Counted from the first letter of the stretch, positions 1 through 32,170 are shown. The stretch: DNA of 64,000 bases from Glandiceps talaboti (GCF_964340395.1 NC_135554.1:14303092-14367091), one strand, 5' to 3'. The notes: generated by a model from the sequence alone, not told the origin. Translations and numbers: made by a program.

Positions 1-576
1 TATCAAATATACGACTTTCAAAATTTGTGTCACTGTAAAGCTTGTAACAGTTGTCTAAGGTTGGAGTAAAAAACTCACGGTGCCAAGAGACACAAACTAA
101 GTTTATATTTGTGCTGCCTATTTAAAAGTTACTTCTGATGGCATTCTACTTATCTCACTTCGACATACTTTGACCATCATATCGTTTGTCCTTTGTACAA
201 CTGACTGAGGGCGCTGTTCTTCCTGTCTATGTGTCCCATGGGGGGTATTACCTCTGCTATGTTACTACTAGTGCATGAACTGAACTCAACCTGGTATTAA
301 GATTACAACTTATAAATGATTCAGTGACGCAATTTTTTATATGTATCAAGGAAATCCTAACTATGCAATAAACTGTTCTAACAATCCAAGTAGACAAATG
401 TAATGTCACACCAGAAGGTATGCATTGACAGTAATATTACACTAGAATAGTTAGGATTCTTTGTAAATATTTTCACTTCAGTAAACAGTTTCTAAACTCA
501 GTTTGTGATTGTTTTCAATAAAGTCTGAGATCCATTTAGTCTAAAAATAAGACACAATTGAAATAGTATTACATAC

Positions 577-7712
<7,136 letters not shown>

Positions 7713-9269
7713 TTTTTAATCTAAGAAATACAATATACGGATCGTTCTAGATTGAAAAGGGATGTTAAAGTTCACCGCGCATGCTCATTTTCTCTGTGAT
7801 GTTCGGCTTGATGTTCATTGGTGAAAATGGTGGAATCCCTCTGACGTCACATTTGAGAATTCCCTTTCATTGAACATGCAAATGTGAGACGACTCGAAAC
7901 AAGTAACAACAAAGTTGTTTTTCGCACAGCTGTTGGTTGAATGATCACAACGCCGGGAGACTAACCTAAATGGGAATGACAGAACATAGAAATTTAAAAT
8001 CTACAGAAGAGTGGTGATTTATTTCTACCTTTTAACCATATGATAATGGAAACACAAATTATCTTGCTTTACAACGAATATGCTAGGTGGTGCTGATCCT
8101 CCAGTAGCTCCATGCAGCAAGTTGATTGTACAATTTTTTATCAGCTGTGAACCTTCAATATTTCATTTTTTTATTTTTTTTTCAAAATTTGAAAAGCACA
8201 CTCTCTGGCAGTGTGTGTAACAGATTAATTAATTGGATATTTTTATGAAAGTTAGGATTATTTCACCCAAAAGTTAAATTTCACCATAACATGTAGCGCT
8301 ATTTTGAAGTAAGCTTACAAATACTAAATAAACGCTATTTGTCATCGTGCAAGCTAGAAGTATAGCAGTAGTGTACGCCCGGAGTGTACTATGGGTATAC
8401 ACGAACAACTCACTAAGAGAAGATGCATACAATACCTTTTCTATTTTCCTCCAATAGGCTTACGAGTATTTCGGAGTCTCGCATTGTAAACTTGTATTCA
8501 TGTTTCTTTGGTGTTTTTTTAATGAAGCTTTTGAAAAGTCGCTGACGTCATTTCGGCTTTCTTACGATAATGCTACTATACTGTTAGTCACAATTAGTTG
8601 CAGATATGTAAATGTCAATCTATGTTCAGAGCGTGACCTACACCATTATGCATAGACATGAAATAAATAGTGGGGACATTTCGGGGAGGATGTTCTTTCA
8701 TCATATGAGACAGTGGTCTGAGTATAAGCTGAGAGGAGTGTTGTCACTTGGGGTTGTCAGTCCCGGAGTGGACAACTGGCGCCAGTAATGTTTGCTTACT
8801 TACTAAAAATTGACAGCTAGTTCAGCTCTTATCCGGTTTCTCAGAGTTCATGAGACATATTGGCGCTGATTGCGTGAACAACATCAAATGTGTTTGTTTT
8901 CTATTGTGCAGTAAGTGTTACTCATGTGTAGTTAACCAAGCTATTGTTTCAAGTCTTTGAGGGGAATTGTAAAGGTGTAAATGACATATTGGATTATGAC
9001 TTTATCAAGTGGTTGATACCTACCCGTGTGATCAGGGGGGTTCTCTACCTCACACTCACAGTTCATTGGATGACTTGTTTATCAAGTATGATTGGCGTGT
9101 CCGTCCATCACCTATCATTCTCGTCTGAAAAGGAATCACAGAAACAGTTGAAATGCATTTGTGAGAATTCTACAGTATCTTTTACGCGGGTTTCTGAATC
9201 TACTGTAAACATTGGTTTGCCATTCCTAACACGACCATCATTATTGCTTCTTGATTCTCACTGTCAACG
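7713..9269. promoter_or_regulatory. ALG6/NOX5 head-to-head intergenic region with two perfect CRE palindromes
   Basis: This 1.56-kb gap lies between the ALG6 start codon (minus) and the NOX5 start codon (plus). TGACGTCA occurs at 7842-7849 (130 bp upstream of the ALG6 ATG) and 8543-8550, with a third copy at 9523-9530 in NOX5 intron 1. A CCAAT box is readable on the minus strand near 7816-7822. TGACGTCA is the consensus for CREB/ATF-family bZIP factors. No TATA box or transcription start can be assigned by eye. Confidence 0.45.
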
Positions 9270-21856
<12,587 letters not shown>

Positions 21857-23530
21857 TTGGCTAAGCCAGCAAGAAACCAGATGTCTTACCAAATACCAAC
21901 TCAGATTTTGTAAATATTCACATGTAAAAATTATACCTAAAAGTGTGCCTTGTAAGCAAATTTACAGAACTGTTTATGTCTGACATATATACATGTAAGT
22001 ACTTATAGACCTAAAAAAAAGGGTCTCACAGATGTAAAACTATATAAATATATGGATTATATATTGTGGATTATAGAGAAAAGAAATTGTGCAATATCGC
22101 ATTGGAACCTGACTGAATACAACCACGTTCTCCACATGAAAATACATCAATTATATACTGTAATTTATTTTTAAAAGTGACATAAACTGGATTTTTAAGC
22201 TTTTTCTTACTCAGGTGGAAATACGTACATAAAACCTTGAACTAGAAAGTATCATGTTAATATCGATAGTATATCTTTGATGACGTAAAAAATGCGTCTT
22301 CTTGTAAGGGTGTGATAGTCTCACGATATTTTGATGACGTGTGATAAAATCACGTCATCGAGTCTTTCATGTGTACATTCTGAATATCTGATATGGGTTC
22401 TGCCTTCTGCAAATTTAATAGCAAGCGATAGTTGGCTATGCCTCAGCAAATTTAAGTAACACAAGCTTTATACTCAAGAGAAATTACATGATGAAACCAT
22501 AATCAAGTACAGTAGTATTCATGTCGATACATATCTTCTAATAACATGATGACAATTGTCTTATGCCATTGTTAGCACAGTTGAGTGCATAGTATGAATT
22601 TCCGAAACATTTTTAGATACGTTTCATAAATTACGTTATCGGACCGTTTATGAGTGTACCAGATTTGAATTCAGTTAATTGCAAATGGTGGCTAAGTGTG
22701 CTTCACTAGGTACAATAATGTGAGTAAATTTTAAATATGCAGTAAAAAGTACGCCTAAACACATTTAAACACTGCCTGTGCCCCTTTCTTATTCAAAAAT
22801 GACCCAAAACAGATATATAAACGTATAACCACGGCCCGTGACTCTTTATATGTAATTAATCGTAGAAGTTCAAGTTATTTCTCCTGCCATCAATGTACTT
22901 GAAATGACGAATGAGAAAATGACACTTGACAGTTCCTGCGATCAAGTTGTATTTGCTGTATAAATATTAAGTATGAATAAATTAAATTATTAAATCAAGT
23001 ATAATACAATACAGTGTATGTGTCAATTATATGTGATGGGAATAATTGCCCATAGACTTTGGGGTCATCTTTTAGTTATAAATTAAAACATCATAATGTT
23101 AGTCTCGGTAGTACACTGCTGAGGAGATGTCGGTGAAAATTTTGGATTCGCTTATTTCAAGAAAACTTTTGACTTGTATGAGCAGAAATTGTCATTAGTA
23201 ATTATTGTTATTATTAAACTTATTTCGGGAAAGAAAAGAACGCAACAACTCTAAAAAAAACTTCCCATAGCTAAAACAGTCAGAAACAATGATGTAAATA
23301 CACACAGAAACATCATTATAAAACAGGTGGAAATGAAAAAAGACAAATTGACAAATACACACATGAACAAGCATAGTAGTAATTATGTTAATTTTCTAAT
23401 TTGACCTTGGGTGTAGTTTATTTGTAGTTTCAGACTGCCAGCAACTGTGAAGTCAAACTGACATTACCATAAAACAATCAGCACACAGATGAAAGACTAG
23501 CTGGTAGTCCAGGACCCTGCCACTCGGTTA
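21857..23530. other. NOX5 3' flank
   Basis: AT-rich sequence without a credible gene. The first clear AATAAA after the NOX5 stop is near 22976, implying a 3' UTR of about 1.1 kb if used. Nothing else recognised. Confidence 0.4.
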
Positions 23531-23539
23531 CACCGAACT

Positions 23540-24111
23540 AAGGGAGCCCCTCAGTAATTACAAGGGGGGAGAGCGTGGGGAAATCAAGCCCGGTCTGTGG
23601 CATGTCCTGGGCAGCTCAGGGGTCCTTGGTTCCGAGTTCCACTAGAGCATTGACAGTTTTAAAAGGCAGTTATTGTTTCCCACTAATACCACCACAGGGA
23701 TTGGGGAGTCTTAGTTTTTACGAATCCTAATAAAAATGAAGAAACTTAAAAAAAAATTATTGAAGAAGAAAACTTATTAGAATGTTTGACTTACTCATTT
23801 CTTGCAATTCGACCAGTAAACTTACAAATTAATTTTCATATATCAAGTAATTCGACCACAAATAAATCGTAATTATTATAATCTGGCCGAATTGATGGGA
23901 ATTTTACTGAACTTACAACGGCGGGATGTGGTAGCAGTAGGATTTGGAAGAGGTAGCATCAGGCAAAGCAACGTTAGATATAAATGAGTCAAAGTAAAAT
24001 GGGACCCTCCCCTAATTTCCATTTTCTAAAACATGGCCCTCCTCGAGGATCGATTTATAAAAAGTGACCCACCCCTAACCCCCCATCATTTAATTACTGA
24101 AGGCTCCCTAA
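23540..24111. mobile_element. TIR element, copy A
   Basis: Starts AAGGGAGCCCCTCAGTAATTA and ends TAATTACTGAAGGCTCCCTAA, imperfect terminal inverted repeats. Interior words shared with copy B (29331-30150): ATCTGGCCGAATTGA, GTGGTAGCAGTAGGATTT, GAGTCAAAGTAAAATG, CCTCCCCTAATTTCC and AAAAAGTGACCCAC. Non-autonomous; a TA or TTA target is likely from the ends. Confidence 0.75.
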
Positions 24112-24404
24112 GTACACAATAATTGTGCGGGTAACATGTAACCAATAAGTAGATGTATTCAGTTAATATGTACGTCAGTTGTATATATTTGATTTTAGAA
24201 TACGTCATCCAGTATTATAGGCCCTACTCTACTATATATACCAGCAACTCTCTAACGATCTCTAGTGTGTGTGCTAGGTTTTTGTATTCGGGTAAATCTT
24301 TCATAAGTGTACAAGGTTTTGTGAATTTTTTTTTTGATTTTTGGAGTGTAGAATTGAATACCATTTTTCATTGGTTCAGATTGTCAATTTTTTCTAGTCT
24401 GTAA

Positions 24405-24470
24405 CGAACGCCGTGATGGGGCGCCCTCACACATCGGCCAACCCCTCTCAGAGGGAGAGAGGAGGCCTGA
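24405..24470 (+). repeat. Dispersed repeat GCCGTGATGGGGCGCCCTCA
   Basis: The sequence from about 24410 (ending CACATCGGCCAACC) recurs in reverse complement at about 30300-30350 with a few changes. The element boundaries are unknown. Confidence 0.55.
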
Positions 24471-25312
24471 ATGACACGACTTATCCTTATACGCAGAATA
24501 TTTGCAAAGGAAAGGAAAATAGCCATAATTCATGTTGTTTTCTTTTGGAAAAGATATAAAAGAAATGTACTGTTGAAACCTTTAATACATACTGACTACT
24601 CAAAATTAAAAGCGTCAAAAGAAATACTTTACAGTGCTCAACATAGACTATATAAATACATTTCGAATTGATGGTTCTTTTTTCAATGTTCACGGCTGAA
24701 AAGTGGTATAGTGAGGGGAAGACATTGAATGTATTGTTGATGAATGAGTTAACCGTGTATTCGTTCCTGCCCCCCCCCCCCCCCGGCCCCATTCGTATCC
24801 TAGCAAACTCCAAACTCCACACACACACACGCGTAAGATATTCGAACTGTTAAACTGAAATACATATATGCCATACGGCGTTATGTGATGGTATTAGGTT
24901 ATATTATTCTACTATATACAAAAAGAAAACAATATTGCACCGAATTGTATTTCTTTTATGTTATTAATACAGTATTTCAGTGAATCGATGTTCATACTGC
25001 AAAATTAATTACATAGCGCGTTTATTGGAACAAAATGCCAATCATGGAATCTATACTACACAACCGATCGATCCTTGGCGCACATAATATAGATTGATAA
25101 GTACATTGACTATTGTCTAGTAGCAATAATGAATGTGGTTGATAAATTATATTTGCAGACCGTATAAAATGCATATAATTATAGGTGTCACGAAGCGTTC
25201 ACGTGCTTTTTTATTTACCATAAGTTGATTTTTATATAAACGTTTCAACAAATTTAAATATGGTATGTTTATTATACATGTACCAGCGCACCTCTCCGGG
25301 TATTTTATAATG

Positions 25313-26092
25313 TAAGGGACCCTTCAATAATGACACGTAGGGAGGGCCGGGGAATTAGGGTCTGATTTTACAACTCGGTTTTCGGGGTGAGCCACATTTC
25401 AGAAAATGAAATAACAGGAGAGGATCACATTTTAATACTATGACTAATTATCTTTGATTATCCCATTTTGCATTGTTTTGTGCTTTTGGAATCCTACCAT
25501 TGCCACTGCTGTGACGTCACAGCACTGTCACCGTTGTTTCATCAGGACATATCCAATATCAGTGAACTCACTGTTGACAACCATGCAATGAATAAAGTTG
25601 TGAGAAGAGGATTATGTCTAACGTGCACGGGCAATGTTGTGGCAAAGCATTGTGGATAGGGCCCGTTGGTCATGGTGCGGGGTGTTAACTCCTGACAATG
25701 TCAATAGAGCAACCGTCTAGTCTTTGGGGGGCTTCAGCTCTGCCAATTAATTAGATCACAGCGCTCACAGGCACAGGGATTCACAAACATACAACAGTCA
25801 GTGTGGTAGTAGTAGTGAAAATTAAACAACTGATGTGGTGGCAGCGATGGGATAGAGTCCTTACCATTGAGTCTTAGACTCGGATTCCTTTACATGTACA
25901 GTTATGACCGCATTTTAACTCCTGTTGTTAAATTATTTTAACATCAGGAGGGTTACCTTTAAGAGCAAGGAAATTGAGGGGGGGGCAGTTTTTAGAAAAT
26001 GGAATCAAGGGATGGTCACATTTTATGGGACACAGACGCTTCATTTCCGCTAGCCCTCCCCCCTGTAATTATTGAAGGCTCCCTAACCATAA
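25313..26092. mobile_element. TIR element, copy C (divergent)
   Basis: Left end AAGGGACCCTTCAATAATGAC and right end TGTAATTATTGAAGGCTCCC are variants of the copy A termini. The interior is largely diverged, with short matches such as GTCACATTTTATGGGA near the right end. About 780 bp. Confidence 0.55.
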
Positions 26093-26501
26093 GCGTGACC
26101 CTCGAATCGGTTTGACACTACATCAGATGGTGTACGCCGTTGCAAATGAACAATGTATACCTTCCACCGTGAACGTTCAGAGTCAATATACGTCGAGTCA
26201 AAGTCAATCCAGGTGCGTCGAGCCAAAGTCAGGTACGTCGAGAGGCTGACCTGTTTTACCTTGACATATTCCATACACTCTTTACTACAAAAAGACGCTA
26301 CTTCCCGTGTTTCGCGTACTGTGTGCATCAGTGTTAGTGACTTGCTTCTTCTGGGACAGTCCTCGTAATCGATATTTGGACCGTTTCAGCAAACAAAGTC
26401 CACCATCAGACGTTAACGGAAACGGCTCACTTTCATCAAAGGATAGTATTGTTGAGTGGATACTTACGAGTCATACTTATTTTCAAATAAGTCCTGACAC
26501 A

Positions 26502-27770
26502 ATGTTTAAAATGTTTAAACACTACCGGAAATATCTGGTGAGCACAGTGACGTTTTTGGTAGTTTTGACAATTATGAAATATTCGAAGACCGATGACAAA
26601 CGGATTGGAAAAAGCTATAACGTGAAGGATGACGAAGTCGGTGTAACCGGAAGAAGTGAGACGGAAAAACTGATACAGCCAAAATATGAGTGCAATTGCA
26701 ACTCATCACGTGATATTAGAGTTAGCAATGACTACGACAATGGACGTTCTGCAAACCAACCATTGCGTGTATTACTGATGGCTGCCTACAGAACAGGCTC
26801 AACGTTTACAGCTGAACTATTTAATAGGAACAACGAGTTTTTCTATGTGTTTGAACCAGGACGCTTACTAACAAGCTGTATGATTCAATCAGGGGCTCCA
26901 GAGTGTCTTTTTAAGGTACGTCATGTTGAAATGTTGGAAAAAATGTTTCGATGTCAATTTGATAACATGGAGTGCTACATAGACACTTTTGCTAATCTAA
27001 GCATTGCTGGACAATGGAGGGAAATGAGAATGGCCACAAATGAACTTTGTCGCCGAAAAGTCAATGAAAAGATGCAATGTCAGCCACCATCACCAACCTT
27101 ATTGCACGAAATATGTGGCAGGAAAAAGCATATTGCTATTAAAACAATACGAATTAGACAAATTACCGACGTTATACACCTAACAAGAGAAGAAGACTTG
27201 AACTTGAAAGTTGTGCAAATAATTCGTGATCCCCGTGGAAGGATGTCATCTTGGTTAAATTTGAAGAACGGCACCAAAACCATTTACAGCGTAGAAGACA
27301 TCGACCAGTCAGCTCTCGCAACAACGAATACATACTGTCAAAGATGGTTAGAGAATTACGTCATCGGACGTTCCTTGACTGACACAGATTTTTATTCGTT
27401 AGTTCGGTACGAGGATATGGCTGAACATCCTCAGCCAACAGCTGAGCGACTTTACAGATATATTGGGCTGGAGTTGCCGACGGGAGTTCGAAAGTGGCTG
27501 GACGAAAACACGAGACAGCAGAAGGGGAGAAAAGACCCATACGGGACGAGCAGAAATTCCAAAGAGCAAGCACAGGGATGGAGAGGAACATTAACTTTTG
27601 AGGCAGCGAGACTTGTTGAATCATTGAAACCATGTAAACAACTGATGAATGCCTTTGGGTATAAATCAGCAGTTAATGAAGTTTCTTACAGCGATAGAAA
27701 CCACAGTTTGGTTGCTGAGATACCCGACTTTGATCCAGGACTGTATGATCAAACATGGAGATTTGTATGA
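26502..27770 (+). CDS. Carbohydrate (Gal/GalNAc/GlcNAc-6-O) sulfotransferase, CHST1/3/6-like, single coding exon
   Basis: Golgi type II membrane enzyme moving sulfate from PAPS to a sugar 6-hydroxyl on glycans such as keratan or chondroitin sulfate; the exact acceptor cannot be told. From the chosen ATG the protein is 422 residues, the usual family length: basic tail MFKMFKHYRKY, membrane segment about residues 11-26, stem, 5'-phosphosulfate-binding loop AAYRTGSTF (about 94-102), 3'-phosphate-binding motif VVQIIRDPRGRMSS (about 237-250), and CQRWLENY plus RYEDMAEHP further on. The frame stays open to an earlier ATG at 26307, adding 65 residues; I prefer 26502 because it puts a short basic tail directly before the membrane segment. 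Intronless, as for several family members. An AATAAA is at 28282-28287. Confidence 0.85.
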   Translation: MFKMFKHYRKYLVSTVTFLVVLTIMKYSKTDDKRIGKSYNVKDDEVGVTGRSETEKLIQPKYECNCNSSRDIRVSNDYDNGRSANQPLRVLLMAAYRTGSTFTAELFNRNNEFFYVFEPGRLLTSCMIQSGAPECLFKVRHVEMLEKMFRCQFDNMECYIDTFANLSIAGQWREMRMATNELCRRKVNEKMQCQPPSPTLLHEICGRKKHIAIKTIRIRQITDVIHLTREEDLNLKVVQIIRDPRGRMSSWLNLKNGTKTIYSVEDIDQSALATTNTYCQRWLENYVIGRSLTDTDFYSLVRYEDMAEHPQPTAERLYRYIGLELPTGVRKWLDENTRQQKGRKDPYGTSRNSKEQAQGWRGTLTFEAARLVESLKPCKQLMNAFGYKSAVNEVSYSDRNHSLVAEIPDFDPGLYDQTWRFV

Positions 27771-27880
27771 TAGTACATGTAACTATGTAATGGTATTACA
27801 AATGCATATAATGATGATACCATACATATTGGGGACTCATAACGATGGGTAATGGGGCAACTAGTCTCTTAACTATACGA

Positions 27881-27972
27881 CGCCTTACAATTACTACGAT
27901 CATCTCCACTCAGTGGAAATAATCATATTCACTCACTCCACAGCGTGGAGATGGTCGTAGTAATCGTAACGC
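27881..27972. repeat. Inverted repeat, ~29-bp arms
   Basis: ACGATCATCTCCAC (27896-27909) and its neighbours pair with GTGGAGATGGTCGT (27945-27958) and onward, with a 35-nt loop. It lies in the 3' flank of the sulfotransferase. Weaker pairing extends outward to CTAGTC/GACTAG. Confidence 0.7.
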
Positions 27973-28029
27973 ATCTTTTAGGAACTAGACTATGAGGATG
28001 TACTTACAGTGACATATATGTCACATGTA

Positions 28030-28172
28030 CCCAGTTTGGTTGCTAAGATACCCGACTTTAATCTTGGACTATACTATCAGGGATGGAAATTTATTTGCAT
28101 ATTAATGGTGTTACAGGTGCATAGAATGACGATATTATATACATATGGGGGACTCTGAATGGTAGGTAGAAC
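28030..28172 (+). pseudogene. Duplicated 3' end of the sulfotransferase gene
   Basis: CAGTTTGGTTGCTAAGATAC and the following sequence repeat 27708-27850 (last ~20 codons plus 3' flank) with divergence, including CCCGACTTTAATC and ATATGGGGGACTC. The frame corresponds to SLVAKIPDFNLGLYYQGWKF, then a stop. It is a tail-only duplicate. Confidence 0.75.
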
Positions 28173-28803
28173 CTACATACGTGTATGTTTAGATGGTAAA
28201 CACAACATATTCTATAATATTAAAGTTTGCATTTTGATGATCGTATTGTTATTCCGTGTTTAATTTGGATAACAGTGAGTCAATAAAATATGTACTTTCG
28301 GATAAATTGATGTCACTCTCTAAGTCTTTTACATTTAATAGTGTCATCAAATATTTGATAGAATACCATGATCATGAATAACTGACAGCGACGACGCGAC
28401 TGATGTATTACATGTAATATGTCATGTACACATCAACACGCATCACTACATCAGTATGCGTAGACCAGTCCTAGTCTGGGTTGGAGATTTCCCGTATGAT
28501 CGGATAAAGTCGTCTTTTTCATTGTGATGCCATAGCGTTCTTTGTTTGTTCATAGTGAAGTGAAATCCTGTATATAGAGTGAGGCTTGTGGCAGTATTTG
28601 TACATGTAGTACGATGGGGGGAAAGTATGCATTCGTGAGGATTGTCGAATATTCTTCAACGTATTCTTCCCTTGCTAGGAAGTAAGATATATTCAACTGG
28701 CAACTTAGATTATATAATTTGGGGGAAATGGTATCCAGTCAGAATCGTATATGTAACCGTTTGGGCTAAATAACACACATGTTTATGACTGCTACAGAAT
28801 TAC

Positions 28804-29238
28804 TACGGTGGCTTGTTAGTGCCATTGGGTGATTTTGAATTTCCGATTTTTTCAACTGTTAATTTTTCAGTTGATTGTAAAATTGCAAAACTGAAAATGT
28901 GGAAAATACAAAAATAAAGAAACAAATTGAAAATGTCGGAAATTAAAAATCAACCTGAAATAATATCCATCATGGTGGAAATTATTTACACTGTGGTGGT
29001 AATGTTTTCACCCGGTGGAAATTATTTACCATGGTAAAAACATTTCCACCACGGTGTACATAATTTCCACCATTATTTCAGGTTGATTTTGAATTTCCGG
29101 CATTTTCACTTTGTTCCTTTATTTTTGTATTTTCCACATTTTCAGTTTTGGACTTAATAATAATCAACTGAAAAAAATAACAGGTGAAAACGTCGGAAAT
29201 TCAAAATCACCCAATGGCACTGTTAAACAAGCCATCAT
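28804..29238. mobile_element. 435-bp foldback MITE with 8-bp AGAATTAC target duplication
   Basis: Both halves are reverse complements over most of their length, running from GGTGGCTTGTT at the left to AACAAGCCATC at the right. AGAATTAC directly flanks it at 28796-28803 and 29239-29246. An 8-bp duplication points to the hAT superfamily. The centre contains short nested complementary words (TTTCCACC, CCATGGTAAA). No coding capacity. Confidence 0.78.
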
Positions 29239-29330
29239 AGAATTACAACTCCGGAATAAATGACAGTTATGTATATTGACAGTCACTTCTGTTGACAAAG
29301 GATAGCACTGGCAACTACGGTTAGGGAGCC

Positions 29331-30150
29331 TTCAGTAATTACAAGGGCTCTGGCCGGGGGAAAACCAAGCCCGGTCTGTGGCATAAAAGGTAACCCCCCC
29401 CCCCCTCTAGTCCGTTGTGCTAAAAAAAATGACCCTCCCTCAATTTCAGAAATGTTTCGACCACAACAAAATCAATAGATCACAAAATTTAACCATTGAA
29501 TGTGGGAGCTTTATTTTTACGGATCCTGAATAAAAAACGAAACTTAAAAGTGATTGGCGAAGAAGAAAACTAACTAGAATGTTTGACCTACGTTTTGTAA
29601 TTCGGCTGGTAAACTTTTAAATTTATTTTCATAAATCAAGTAATTTGACCACAAACAAATCGTGATTATTAAAATCTGGCCGAATTGACGGGATTGTTAC
29701 GGTACTTTACAGTGGTGGCAGTGGTGGGATATGGTAGCAGTAGGATTTTTAAAACTTATTTATTTATTATTTACCATCCAACAGGCATTACCCAATAAAA
29801 GGAGGGTTCAGTTTTTAATAGTGCAGGAGGAAACCAGAGTACCCGGGGAAAACCTGCGTTGTTCGGTAGAGTCAAACTGAACGACACTTCTTACTTACAG
29901 GGTGGTTAATTTAATTATGACCCTGAATGGGTTCGAACCCCGATTGCAGTGCTAAGAGGCAAGTTGTTTAACCACTCGACCACCGACAACCCTTTGGAAG
30001 CAGTGGCAGCGGTGGGACAATGCCAAAATAACAAAATAATGCAAAATTATATCAAAATGAGTCAAAGTAAAATGTGACCCTCCCCTAATTTCCCTTTTCT
30101 GAAATCTGACCCTCCTTGAGGACCTATCTGTAAAAAGTGACCCACTCCCT
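29331..30150. mobile_element. TIR element, copy B, interrupted by a SINE
   Basis: Left end TTAGGGAGCCTTCAGTAATT matches copies A and C. The interior matches copy A on both sides of a ~240-bp insertion at 29751-29992. The right terminus is lost or degenerate after GTGACCCACTCCCTAATTCC. Confidence 0.7.
29751..29992 (-). mobile_element. tRNA-derived SINE, copy 1
   Basis: Read on the minus strand it begins GGTTGTCGGTGGTCGAGTGG, an A-box-like promoter. It continues to GGGGTTCGAACCC, a B box, and ends in an A-rich (AAAT)n tail. It is nested in TIR element copy B: copy A lacks these bases between GTAGGATTT and GGAAG. The target duplication was not resolved. Confidence 0.8.
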
Positions 30151-31813
30151 AATTCCTCGGCCCTCTTCCTTCATAAGTTTGTTTCAATCAACTGAGGGAC
30201 AATCTCTCTTGTATTATGTACATATGTTTTTATATGCTCTGGGGTTGACAGAAAGTCATGTTGTTGACAACCGTCGTTACGTTCCACCCTCGCAGGTCTC
30301 CTCTCACGGTAGGAGGAGGTTGACCGATGTGTGAGGGCGCCCCGTCACGGCATACTTACACTTACAGACTAACAATCCCTCTAAACATGACGTAGCAGAC
30401 TTCCTCAGCCATGAAAAAATAAAATAACAGTTTTACAATATCACGAGACAAACAAATATGATAATACTATGATGTCATTGTCTTAGAACGGGGGGGGGGG
30501 TGACATAACGTCCAAAGAATAGGAATTGAGTGATTTAAACTTGACTTTCAATAACACTTGTTAGTAGCTGTACAAAGGGAAGAGGCATTCGACATCAAAA
30601 CAAAGCAACAGTTGTGTGAACTTTTCTTAGCGTGAGCATTTTTACATGTAATAAGAATGTCCAAGAGATCCCGGTACGTGATTCGGTGGCACCTCTCAGT
30701 GAAGTGACTAAAACACAGCGAGAATCACTACTTACAGCAGATATCTAGTTCCTGGCTAGTGTAGTGGAGACTGGTAAAACACCGGACTTCTTTGTTCTCT
30801 ACAAAACTATCAATATCAAAATATTACGCCAACGCGAAGTGAATCATGTAAATGTGTTATACGGTCAGTGCCGAAACTCGAGGCCTTTATATACGTTGGA
30901 TAATGTTATACAATTAAATTAAACACAGTAGCAGGAAATATCAATACGTGTTGTCATGGCATTCCATCGATTGATGGAGTGATAATGTATAAGTTGTCGA
31001 TTAACAGATTGTGACTTCTATTCATCATTCCGTTGCTGAGCAACAATGCTACGCCACCGTTACTACATCATCTGTGGATCATTTCCATCACCATTGTTAT
31101 CCACTGTTGTCTTTGGACAGGATGGACGTGGATCCTGAGTCTTTAATAGACCTGACAACCAGTAGAACTAACAAATACAAACAAAACAAAAATAATGAAA
31201 AATGACAATAAGAAGTCAAAGGAAAGTGTAATTTCAATGGGAAGACATTTCACTTAAAACATGGCCGCGCATTGCTTAATAGTGTTGGTGAATTCTCTAA
31301 ATTGTGACCCAGACCACTAAACGTGATTGTGATAAGGATGCGGTCAGAATTTACGGCGGGGAGGGGGTGGGCTTGGGGAGAAATAGGGGTGCATGAAAAA
31401 CATTTGGGATTGAAAGGGGATCCAAAAATCGTTGGAGCTGAAAGCGGGGGCTGGGAATACTTTGTATGTATACTTATGGATTCATAGAGGCTGATAATAT
31501 CACTGAAGAGTAAAAATTGACTCTTTGAAAAAATTAAACCACAGCAGCAGTTGTTTGCCTTGCATATTTTGCAGCTTTATTGCAACATTATAACACTTTA
31601 TCTTTATGAGGCTGTCGATAGCCAAGAGACTGTGATTTTGTTGTGTGTATCTGCCTTAAATACCACTCTCTGCTCGCAGTTTCTCCCCAATTCATGATTT
31701 AAGTGAAAAGCCCTGCTGGCTAAGTATTTACAAGTGAAGATTACATCTCAGGTTAGAGCCCCGTATTAGATTTCTCCTTGCAAAGCCAACATTTGTCTGT
31801 AAAGAAATCCATT

Positions 31814-32170
31814 CTAATACATTTTATGGAGTCTGCAGTCGATTGTCATTCTTATACTTACATACAATGTACAACACAACTGCATACCTTTTACATCTTC
31901 AGAATGCGGGAGGCGATTACTCCACATATTTGTCATCGATACTAACGGTGAACAGCGCCACCATAGCTCCAACAAGACACTGGTGATTATAGTCAGAAAC
32001 CCGAAAGCAGTCAATAATGCCAACATCAAGGCACACAGTGTACTGGTTTCAATAAAGTTGAAATACAAAATAGAACGAACCGTCTTTGAAGATATACCTA
32101 TCAATATTAATATCATTAAAAATAATTTAACTGGAATAAAATCGCCAGAAACATGTCGTTTGATATTCAC
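31814..32170 (-). other. Unassigned open frame with two hydrophobic segments
   Basis: 118 codons on the minus strand encoding two membrane-like stretches (FLMILILIGIS and CALMLALLTAFGFLTII), followed by a splice-donor-like GGTATGC near 31893. No family was recognised. It could be one exon of an unannotated membrane protein or chance. Confidence 0.2.

Noticed and set aside
1-576. Search for the final ALG6 exon(s)
   Set aside because: No acceptor followed by the expected C-terminal membrane segment was found on the minus strand; the remaining exon(s) probably lie left of the window.
26307-26501. N-terminal extension of the sulfotransferase from the earlier ATG
   Set aside because: It would place 65 extra residues before a basic tail and membrane segment that already fit the family start; kept only as an alternative.
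29751-29992. Functional tRNA gene on the minus strand (A and B boxes)
   Set aside because: The acceptor stem does not close and the segment continues into a SINE body with an A-rich tail; a second decayed copy exists at 41008.
31011-31205. 64-codon plus-strand frame rich in His and Ser
   Set aside because: No recognisable domain, no splice context and low-complexity end.
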